Below the pieces are notes generated by a model. It was not told the DNA's origin and did no database searches. It worked only from the letters and a program-made list of their open reading frames with translations. DNA of 64,000 nt. Source: Branchiostoma lanceolatum. Its lineage: Eukaryota > Chordata > Leptocardii > Amphioxiformes > Branchiostomatidae. The DNA lies in contig NC_089731.1 in the NCBI RefSeq assembly GCF_035083965.1, forward strand, positions 689,501 through 753,500. The letters are read 5' to 3'. This document shows positions 13,261-25,200 of this stretch, piece after piece (within the stretch, counting starts at the first letter, position 1; each line of letters opens with the position of its first letter). Position numbers and translations under genes: made by a program.

Positions 13261-16200
13261 CTGTGTGTGTTTGCTGGTGTTCTATCTGCAGAGGGGCCGG
13301 TTTGTGGACGCCGTCCGACTCAACGATCTGCTCAAACGGGACGTCATGGTGGGTGTTCTGCTGGGATCTTTGTGCGCGCGCTCGTGTGTGTGTGTGTGTG
13401 TGACTGTGTGTGTATGTGTGTAAGTCTGTCTGTCTGCTGGTGTTCTAACTGCAGAGGGGCCGGTTTGTGGACGCTGTCCGACTCAACAACCTGCTCAAAC
13501 CGGACGTCATGGTGGGTGTTCTGACGAGATGGGTGTGTGACTGTGTGTGTGTGTCTGCTGGTGTTCTACTTACAGAGGGGCAGATTTGTGGACGCTGTCC
13601 GACTCAACGACCTACTGAAGCAAGACGTTTGTACACAACCAAGTGTTTCATTCACACCGTTTGACGTCTTCCTCAGGGCAATTCTGTCTGGTTCACATTG
13701 CACTGCAGCTATAGGCATCGCTGCTAGACACTGATAAAATCAAAAACTGTCTTGGCTGTGTACAAAGAAACTTCTTTATCCAGTGACTTACCAACTTGAT
13801 AATTAAAAACTTTTCCCATGTACTTCAGTGAATTAGACATTAATTTTGTTCCAGATGGAGCATGACGCCCAGGCCCAGCTGAGGGCTGCTACTAGGAATG
13901 CCATTATAGAGACCTACATGCGGCTGTTACCCGGGGTGCAGAGGAAGTTATCATTCAGACCGGAACAGAAGGCACCCAGGACTCAACTCATGAGGAGGGA
14001 GGGTGGGACTGTGCTTTTTTTTATCTACAGTTTAGTTTAGCTTAGTTAAACTTAGTTTATAGAGACCTACATGCGCCTGCTGCCTGGTGTACAGAGGAAG
14101 TTATCATTCGGACCGGAGCAGTCAGCACCCCGGACTCAACTCATGAGGAGGGAGGGTAGGACTGTGCTGTATTTATCTACAGTTTAGTTTAGCTTAGTTC
14201 ATAGAGACCTACATGCGGCTGTTACCTGGGGTGCAGAGGAAGTTATCATTCGGACCGGAGCAGACAGCACCCAGGACTCAGCTCATGAGGAGGGAGGGTA
14301 GGACTGTGCTGTATTTATCTACAGTTTAGTTTAGCTTAGTTCATAGAGACCTACATGCGGCTGTTACCGGGGGTGCAGACGAAGTTATCATTCGGACCGG
14401 AGCAGTCGGCACCAAGGACTCAGCTCATGAGGAGAGAGGGTGGGACAGCGATGTATTTATCTACAGTTTAGCTTAGCTTAGTTCATAGAGACCTACATGC
14501 GGCTGTTACCTGGGGTACAGAGGAAGTTATCATTCGGACCGGAGCAGACGGCACCCAGGACTCAGCTCATGAGGAGAGAGGGTAGGACTGTGCTGTATTT
14601 ATCTACAGTTTAGTTTAGTTTAGTTTATAGAGACCTACATGCGCCTGTTACCCGGGGTACAGAGGAAGTTATCATTCGGACCGGAGCAGACGGCACCTAG
14701 GACTCAGCTCATGAGGAGAGAGGGTGGGACTGTGCTGTATTTATCTACAGTTTAGCTTAGCTTAGCTTAGGTTAGTTCATAGAGACCTACATGCGGCTGT
14801 TACCTGGGGTACAGAGGAAGTTATCATTCGGACCTGAGCAGACGGCACCCAGGACTCAGCTCATGAGGAGAGAGGGTAGGACTGTGCTGTATTTATCTAC
14901 AGTTTAGTTTAGTTTAGTTTATAGAGACCTACATGCGGCTGTTACCCGGGGTGCAGAGGAAGTTATCATTCGGACCGGAACAGACAGCACCCAGGACTCA
15001 ACTCATGAGGAGGGAGGGTGGGACTGTGCTTTTTTTTATCTACAGTTTAGTTTAGCTTAGTTAAACTTAGTTTATAGAGACCTACATGCGCCTGCTGCCT
15101 GGTGTACAGAGGAAGTTATCATTCGGACCGGAGCAGTCAGCACCCCGGACTCAACTCATGAGGAGGGAGGGTAGGACTGTGCTGTATTTATCTACAGTTT
15201 AGTTTAGCTTAGTTCATAGAGACCTACATGCGGCTGTTACCTGGGGTGCAGAGGAAGTTATCATTCGGACCAGAGCAGACGGCACCCAGGACTCAGCTCA
15301 TGAGGAGAGAGGGTGGGACAGCGATGTATTTATCTACAGTTTAGTTTAGCTTAGTTCATAGAGACCTACATGCGGCTGTTACCTGGGGTGCAGAGGAAGT
15401 TATCATTCGGACCGGAGCAGACAGCACCCAGGACTCAGCTCATGAGGAGAGAGGGTGGGACAGCGATGTATTTATCTACAGTTTAGTTTAGCTTAGTTCA
15501 TAGAGACCTACATGCGGCTGTTACCTGGGGTGCAGAGGAAGTTATCATTCGGACCGGAGCAGACAGCACCCAGGACTCAGCTCATGAGGAGGGAGGGTAG
15601 GACTGTGCTGTATTTATCTACAGTTTAGTTTAGTTTAGTTTATAGAGACCTACATGCGCCTGTTACCCGGGGTACAGAGGAAGTTATCATTCGGACCGGA
15701 GCAGACGGCACCCAGGACTCAGCTCATGAGGAGAGAGGGTAGGACTGTGCTGTATTTATCTACAGTTTAGTTTAGTTTAGTTTATAGAGACCTACATGCG
15801 CCTGTTACCCGGGGTACAGAGGAAGTTATCATTCGGACCGGAGCAGACGGCACCTAGGACTCAGCTCATGAGGAGAGAGGGTGGGACTGTGCTGTATTTA
15901 TCTACAGTTTAGTTTAGTTTAGTTTATAGAGACCTACATGCGGCTGTTACCGGGGGTACAGAGGAAGTTATCATTCGGACCGGAGCAGACGGCACCCAGG
16001 ACTCAGCTCATGAGGAGAGAGGGTAGGACTGTGCTGTATTTATCTACAGTTTAGCTTAGCTTAGCTTAGGTTAGTTCATAGAGACCTACATGCGGCTGTT
16101 ACCTGGGGTACAGAGGAAGTTATCATTCGGACCTGAGCAGACGGCACCCAGGACTCAGCTCATGAGGAGAGAGGGTAGGACTGTGCTGTATTTATCTACA

Positions 16201-19200
16201 GTTTAGTTTAGCTTAGCTTAGCTTAGTTCATAGAGACCTACATGCGGCTGTTACCGGGGGTGCAGAGGAAGTTATCATTCGGACCGGAGCAGACGGCACC
16301 CAGGACTCAACTCATGAGGAGAGAGGGTGGGACTGTGCTGTATTTATCTACAGTTTAGTTTAGTTTAGTTTATAGAGACCTACATGCGGCTGTTACCTGG
16401 GGTACAGAGGAAGTTATCATTCGGACCGGAGCAGACGGCACCCAGGACTCAACTCATGAGGAGAGAGGGTGGGACTGTGCTGTATTTATCTACAGTTTAG
16501 TTTAGTTTAGTTTATAGAGACCTACATGCGGCTGTTACCGGGGGTACAGAGGAAGTTATCATTCGGACCGGAGCAGACGGCACCCAGGACTCAGCTCATG
16601 AGGAGGGAGGGTAGGACTGTGCTGTATTTATCTACAGTTTAGTTTAGTTTAGTTTAACTTAGCTTATAGAGACCTACATGCGGCTGTTACCTGGGGTACA
16701 GAGGAAGTTGTCATTCGGACCGGAGCAGACGGCACCCAGGACTCAACTCATGAGGAGAGAGGGTGGGACTGTGCTGTATTTATCTACAGTTTAGTTTAGC
16801 TTAGTTTAGCTTAGTTCATAGAGACCTACATGCGGCTGTTACCCGGGGGTGCAGAGGAAGTTATCATTCGGACCAGAGCAGACGGCACCCAGGACTCAGC
16901 TCATGAGGAGGGAGGGTGGGACTGTGCTGTTTTCACTGCTTATGTTGATATGCTAGCATCTACATTGTAGCATTATTGATATCAAGGAGTAGCATACATA
17001 GTCCATTTAGTTATTGACCATAGTTAGTGAACTTGCCTCTGGACCAAGAGGTGCTGAGTTGAAATCTTGGCTGTTGTCACTCATCCAACATGCACTCTAT
17101 TGGAAAAGGTTGCAGTCCTCGGGACAGGACATTAAGCCGCTGTTTATAGATAGACTGAGGTTATACCGACACAAGAAATTAGGGGAGCTTTTCTTTTGGG
17201 AGCTACCAATCTGAGGAAAAATGGAAGTGGTCAGGCTTCCTAGATGTCCCTGTCAAGGTTCAGGCTAATCCTAACACCTAGTATACAGTCATTAGTCTGA
17301 CAACGAGGAATGCACAGAAAACTCCACCTGTCCTGGTATTAGTATAATTTGTAACTACAGCGGGTGATTGTTTGATTGATTGACACAAATGGAGGTCCTT
17401 ATAGTACTTTGTTATGATTACTTTGTTCCCCCCAGTGTCGCGTCCCCAGCCCCTGTCCACAGTTCTGCACCGCGGTACCGAGGCTCGCGTCGTCTCCCAC
17501 GCCACGCTGCTGAACATGGTGCTGAACAAGGTAGCCGAGGCCAGGACTCAGCCGTTTGAACCTACAACTCCATTCAGGAGAAGGTAATGTTAACATCTTA
17601 TTACAACTAACCAGGGTATGGTACATCTGTATTAGGGTCCTGAAGTGCTGAACAAGGTAGCTGAGGCCAGGACTCAGCCGTTTGAACCTACAACTCCATT
17701 CAGGAGAAGGTAATGTTAACATCTTATTACAACTAACCAGGGTATGGTACATCTGTATTAGGGTCCTGAAGTGCTGAACAAGGTAGCCGAGGCCAGGACA
17801 CAGCCGTTTGAACCTACAACTCCATTCAGGAGAAGGTAATGTTAACATTTAACAACGTTAACATCTTAGTACACATATCCAAGCTGTGGTATAGCTGAAA
17901 GGTGGAAGTACATGTAACATGTATAAGGGCCCTGGGTCCTGTTGTGCTGAACAAGGATGCGGAGGCCAGGACACAGCCGTTTGAACCTACAACTCCCTTC
18001 AGGAGAAGGTAATGTTAACATCTTATTACAACTAACCAGGGTATGGTACATCTGTATTAGGGTCCTGTTGTACTGAACAAGGTAGCTGAGGCCAGGACTC
18101 AGCCGTTTGAACCTACAACTCCATTCAGGAGAAGGTTATGTTAACAACCCCCTTCCAGAAATGGTAACATCTTAGAACAGATAATCAAGAATAATATAGT
18201 ATAGCTGAAAGGTGTAAATAATGATAAATTGTAACATTTTAACATGGTAACAAAAAATTGTAATAAAATCAGTTCCAACGTCCAAAGTCAGTATTTTCCA
18301 TGTAGATAGAAAATAATGTATTGTGTATGTAAACTTGTTTTAATTTTATCTATTCCCGTACATTGTGTTCCAGACACATCGGCTCCCCACTGGTGGCAGA
18401 GAACGAGCCATTTGTTGGAACCCCTGTTACACCTCGGAGTGCGCCGAGAGTCAGGTAATATCTCCATCATCATCTGTATACAACTTACATCTTACCTGCA
18501 CTAGCTGTAGTGCAGCTATGCAGGATCATCCTTTAGGCCACACCAATTTAATTTCTTGGTAAACGGATTTTTATTTTCAAAAAAAAAAAAATTTAGAAAA
18601 AAAAATCATTAAAACAGAAGGCTAGCCCAGCCTTCTGTTTTGATGAATTTTTTTTTGTAATTTTTTTTTTTATTATAAAAATCTGTTTACCAAGAAATTA
18701 AATTGGTGTGGCCTTATCATAAAGCATTTGAAGCCATAGCAAGTCATACCATAACGTGTGGCTTCTCCCCCCACCAGGGAGGCCAGTAAGGTGATCTACC
18801 CCAGTCTGGATGAGATGCTGGCAGAAGCTCAGGAGGAGACACCTGTGAAAGCCCTCCTCACCTCACCTGGCCGACGCCCGCGCACCTCACCTGTGGGACT
18901 GCTGGAAAGACTCAGAAGGTGAGGAATACTACAATAAGGAGCACTCCTGACTTTTGTATAGCACAATATTCGTCTCCCTCAGTGTGTGTGTGAGTGAGTG
19001 AGTGAGTGAGTGAGTGAGTGAGTGAGTGAGTGAGTGAGTGAGTCAAACCCAATAAGTAAGAAATTAGAGTCATCATTAAGACTAGAGTAGACACATGCTA
19101 TACTGTTCTACAACGTGTCTGTCCTTTTCGTGTTACTACAATAATCAGAAACTGGATACTACTACTACTGTAACAGTTATTTTCACTCAGCCCAGGGGCA

Positions 19201-22200
19201 CAAACTTGCAATAAATCTGTCTGCGCTTTATTCCCCCCCCCTCCAGGCACACGGTAAACCTCGGCGGAGATGCCCTGTCCCTGCTCTCCACCCCCCCAGT
19301 GAAGCGCCGCCGCGCCTCCTACGCCCAGCACCTCCCCGAGGCACCCCCCCAGCAGACACCCCCCTCCATCCTCAAGGTGCGCAGAGCTGTCAGGAAGTCT
19401 GTCAGTCCTCAGGCATCGGAGGCAAGGACCAGGCAGGCTACAGGTGAGGATGTTTTTCTTAACTGTAACCCTAAACCCTAAGGGTGTCTTTCTTAAGCCT
19501 AACCCTACACCTTAGCACCCCCCTCCATCCTCAAGGTGCGCAGGGTTGTCTGGAAATCTCTCAGTCCTCAGGCAGCGGAGGCAAGGACCAGGAAGGTTAC
19601 AGGTGAGGGTTAGAGCTACATGTATGATTGCCACCAGACTTGGACAGTTCCTTTAAATCATTGTTGGCAAAACATTTTACCAAGCTAAGGATGGACAAGG
19701 GAAAGACTTGTGTATTGTTGTCTCTGATTTCAGTCTTTCACCTGGAATGCAAAGTAAAGTGATCATTGTTAATTATAAAAGCAAGTTTCATATCAGGGAC
19801 TATTACCTTACCTTACCTCACCTTACTATTACAAGACAGTAGATGCTCCCACAGCTATTTGTGGAGCAGTCAACAACTCAAATCAAATCAAACTGATCTA
19901 TAAATTCCATCATAAGTTGTGATTTTGTGCATCTGTGGTCATGTCTGAAAAGTGTTATTGAAGCCCATTTTGCCATCAATTTGGATGGTTCTTGTGCTTA
20001 CTATGTAATAATGACCCCCCCCCCCCCCCCCCACAGGTTCCATCTCCGACTTCGCCATGCCCACCCCTCCCCGGTACCAGCGGAGGACCATCTCGATCGC
20101 TGAGCCGCCCAAAGAACAGAAGGAAACCCCGAGGAAGATCCGCTTTGCCGCAGAAACTCCCGGCCTGCCTCCCTCTCCTGATGTGTATGTCTGAACTCTT
20201 ACTTATTATCTTAACAACCACCCTGTAAGGCCATCTTGTTTGATTATACGGATGACATCTGCACAGGCTTCAAGTTCCGTCCATACCGTAAATCACACAA
20301 AGCAGCCGCAAAATGAAAAAATATATCCTGTACATTGTGAAACAAATATTTCAAAAAACAAATACTAATATCATGGAATGCCAAAGTCAGTTCCAAGGTC
20401 AAAGAAGATGTGAAAGAACAAAAATGAAGAATCTATTTTTCGGTATACCTATTGGTCAGAAACATTCCATGCTCAGGACAAGCTGAAAGAAAACTATGTG
20501 CCTAAAGAAGCCATTGTCCTTTATATTCTTATCTGAATGTGATAACTATAGAATACATTCTAAATAGATTATTTAGTGTGTGGGCTTTTCTATTCAGTGC
20601 ACTGAAAATAAAGTAAAACGCTTTTTTCACTTCTGCTTCAGATTTGACCCCCCGAGTTTCCCGGAGGAGAGAGAGACCAGCCCAGACAGGGCGTCTATGG
20701 AGGCGCTGGCAGAGGAGGAGGCGGTTGCCATGGAGACCATGGAGGTGGACGAGGAGATCACCTTTAACCTCAGCAGGGGGGATGGACTGGCGGAGGACGA
20801 GGAGATGGAAGGTCCGTCTTTTGTTAACCTCCATCCTGTCAAGTTGGCCGTTTGGCACCAGATTTGTGTTGGTTACGGGGTAAGGCAGGAGGGAGAAGGT
20901 TAACTACATGTATTAACTTCAGCCTACTAAGGTAGCCGTTTGGTACCAAATCTGTACTGGTTACGGGGTCAGGCAGCAGGGAGAAGGTTAACTACATGTA
21001 CATGTATTAACTTCAGCCTACTAAGGTAGCCGTTTGGTACCAAATCTGTACTGGTTACGGGGTCAGGCAGCAGGGAGAAGGTTAACCATTTGCCGTCAAG
21101 GTTATGTTATGTTAGACCAGTGTTTGTTGCTTTGTATAAAATGTTTTTTGAACAATACCTTTTGGGAGGTTGGCTGGGCTTTACTTATAAGGGATAAGTG
21201 ATTAGATTTGGAGAAAGATTCTAATCTGCATTTAGTTTAGGATTTTGCAGATATTTTTCACCATTGCACAATAGACTACCATACCAGACCTCCTTCAAAA
21301 AAGCATCAAACTCTCAAAGTATACATTTCTTTATGACAAAAATGCAAACCATCAATGGTTTGGTATTACATATCATTATGTATAAACAGATTGCTGTGTG
21401 GATTCTATAATAATAATGATGTTCGACGACTGTTTGTTTTAGACACCCAGGAGTTTGTCTGACATTTTCTACAGTTATTGCACAAAGATTACCAATTCAT
21501 CTTTTGAATTACATCAATTTAAAGTCTATTTGATTCTTAAATACAAAAAAGTATTTTTTGATTTTTATATACAAACCATCCATGGGTTATATTATAAATA
21601 GGTGGTCATTGCAGACTGCTTGATTGATGTTTCATGAATGTTTGACTGTTGCAGACACCCAGGAGTTTGGAGCGATGCGGCAGCCCTCCCCTCCCAAACA
21701 CCTCTCCCCTCCCAAACACCTCTCCCCAGTCAGACAGCTGTCCCCAGGATTATATCCTAAACTCCCTGTCGCTGGGCCGTCAGAACCTGACGAGCCGTCG
21801 CCTGTCAGAGCACATCTGTACCAGGAACATGGGAGTGGTGAGGAGACTATGCCATTGGAAGCTGTGTCTGGTAAGCTATGCTGTACTAGAGAAACTACTG
21901 TAAATGCAGAAATGTTCGCGGCGGTTCTATGTCCGCGGTTTTCACTGTGAACTTTCAGCGCGAACTTAAAACCACTGCAAAACCTTTAGCCCACCTATAA
22001 CTGTAGCACTACTAGTGTTTCAAACGCGAACTCAAAACCACCGCGAACGCTCCATTTTCTCCCTACTGCAAAATAAAAACCGTGCAAATCTGAATGCATT
22101 TACAGTATTCTGATGAACTGGTGAGACCTGGGCATCTTTGAAGTCGGTCCTATAACTTATGATAGTGTGGAGAACAGTCCTATCTCTTACAATGTTGTGT

Positions 22201-25200
22201 GTTTCATTTGTATTTGTTATGAGATACTAACACAGCACCACACTTGTGTTTGTCCCATAGCATGGGCATCGTCCTATATACAAGACTTATAATGTCGTGT
22301 GTTCCATTCATATTTGTTACAAGATAGTAACATAAAAAGAATTTTGTTTACAATACTTTTACTAACATGACACTTGTGTCTGTCTGATAGTACTGGCATG
22401 GTCGTACATTAATTTTTGTATCTCTTACATTGTGTTATGAAATACTGACACAGCACCACAAGTCTTGCAATGTTGTTTGTTTCATTCATTCAAAGTTGTT
22501 ATGAGATGTGTTACTGTAAATGCATTTAAGTTCGCGTGGTTTTTATTTCGCGCTAATGCGAAAACGGAGTGTTCGTGGTGGTTTGAAGTTTGCGGCAGCG
22601 CTATATATAGTCACATACTGCTACAGTTCGCGATGAAGGGGTCACCGCGAAAACCACGAACATAAAACCACCGCGAACATTTCTGCATTTACAGTACTAA
22701 CCCAGCACTACACTTGTGTCTGTCTGATAGTATTGGCCATGGTCCTACATTTATATCTCTTACATTGTGTTACATGTATGCAAACTAACCCATCGCCACA
22801 CCTAAGGCTTAAGATGTTGTGTACTACATTCAAAGTTGTAATGGGATGTGTTACTAACCCAGCACCACACATGTGTCTGTCTGATGGTACTAGCATTGTC
22901 CTACATTTGTATCTCTTACATTGTGTTACACATGTATGTAAACTAACCCATCGCCACACCTAAGGCTTAAGATGTTGTGTACTACATTCAAAGTTGTAAT
23001 GGGATGTGTTACTAACCCAGCACCACACATGTGTCTGTCTGATAGTATTGGCCATGGTCCTACATTTGTATCTCTTACATTGTGTTACATGTATGTAAAC
23101 TAACCCATCGCCACACCTAAGGCTGAAGATGTTGTGTACTACATTCAAAGTTGTTATGAGATGTGTTACTAACCCAGCACCACACATGTGTCTGTCGATA
23201 GTATTGGCCATGGTCCTACATTTGTATCTCTTACATTGTGTTACATGTATGTAAACTAACCCATCGCCACACCTAAGGCTTAAGATGTTGTGTACTACAT
23301 TCAAAGTTGTAATGGGATATGTTACTAACCCAGCACCACACATGTGTCTGTCTGCTAGCATGCTGGACAGAGTGAGTGAGATAGTGTGGGGAATGGTGCT
23401 ATAGTAACGGCATTGTCCTACATTTGTATCTCTTACATTGTGTTACATGTATGAAAACTAACACATCACCACACCTACATGTAAGGCTAAAGATGTTGTG
23501 TATTACATTCAAAGTTGTTACATTCATTGTGTTACATTTAATAATATGCAAACTAACCCATCGCCACACCTAAGGCTGAAGATGTTGTGTACTACATTCA
23601 AAGATGTTATGAGATGTGTTACTAACCCAACACCACACATGTGTCTGTCTGCTAGCATGCTGGACAGAGTGAGTGAGATAGTGTGGGGAATGGTGCTATT
23701 ATAAGTACTGGCATTGTCCTACATTTTTATCTCTTACATTGTGTTACATGTATGCAAACTAACCCATCGCCACACCTACATGTAAGGCTAAAGATGTTGT
23801 GTATTACATTCAAAGTTGTTACATTCATTGTGTTACATTTAATAATATGAAAACTAACACATCACCACACCTAAGGCTTAAGATGTTGTGTACTACATCC
23901 AAAGTTGTAATGGGATGTGTTACTAACCCAGCACCATACATGTGTCTGTCCGCTAGCATTTGCACCGTGGGGGTCCTCCCTGTCCAGAGCCCCTCTGCAG
24001 AGAGGCAGCGCCCCCCTCCCCGCCAGGTCCCCCCTCCCAGCCACGTCTGTTATAAGGCAGGGGGCGGAAGAAGAGGCCATGATGGTTGAAACAGCAGCTA
24101 CGGGCACGTTAGGTAAAGGATACGGTCATCACAAATGTCTGGTGTGCTGCTGTAACTGTGTGGCTGGCTGAAGGGAAACCTTCTTTTTGTAGCAGCTTTT
24201 GCTTAGTGTATGCCCAAGGTAGGCTTAGGCTACAAGCTGAGTGGCTGGCTTAGGGGAACAGTTTAACTGTTTCTTTTTACAGCAGCTTTTTGCTTTAAGG
24301 CTACATGCAGTTTGATTTTTGGCTCACGGGTTTAGAACGATAATGCTGAATAGGAAGATGAACATTTAAACAGTCTGGGAAAAGTTTTTTATTTATCCAT
24401 TTTATTCATCTATTTATTAAGATTCACAGAATGAGATTGTTGGCAACAGGATTAGTATGTCCTTAACAAGGCCGACACCACAGTAAAAGTACAGTTAAAA
24501 GTAAGCATGCGAATGATAACAGACAATAAATCAAATGGAATCTTTGTATGTCTTCTGTCCTCCACAGAATATCCCTCTCCTCCAAAGCCGGTGCGTCTCC
24601 TCTTGTCGTCTACAACGATGACTCCACCCGATACGCCCGAGAGCGCATCAAGAATGCCCGCGTCCGCGAAGCTACTGCCTCAACCTGCACCTGTGTCTCC
24701 TGTTAAAGTCGAACAAACGCTGCCTGAAGCAGACTTGGGAGAAGTCTCTGTAACAGCTGAGTCTACTGTTAGTGTTGCAGCCAAGGAAGTTAAGTTTATA
24801 GTTGAGGAAGAACCAGAACTTTCTTTACAAGTACAGGAACCAGCAACCGAGTTGCCATCCGCTGTGGCTTTGGAAGAAGCTCCAGGATTGGTTGAGACGC
24901 AGGAGACAGCTATAGAAGCAGCCACCCCATTGGTGGGGCCATCTGCTGTGGCTATGGAAGAAGCTCCAGGATTCGTCGAAGCCCAGGAGACAGCCCTAGA
25001 AGAAGCCGCCCCATTGGTGGATCCTTCTGCTGTGGTTATAGAAGAAGCTCCAGGATTGGTTGAAACACAGCCGACGGCCATGGAAGCTGACTCCACACTG
25101 GATGAACCAGCAAAGCCGGTCCCCCCACAAGTGACACCTTCGTCAGAAACAACTCCAGAAGATAAAAACGTTGAAATGTCAGTTGAAGAAGACTCTGAAC

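Noticed and set aside
13855-16930. Treating the 20 repeat units as real tandem exons of ELYS
   Set aside because: Each unit has an in-frame tag two codons upstream and no phase-matching acceptor, and 142 is not a multiple of three.
22110-23956. CRISPR-like array
   Set aside because: Direct repeats are long, imperfect and without unique spacers of constant size; it is a eukaryotic intronic minisatellite carrying an acceptor.
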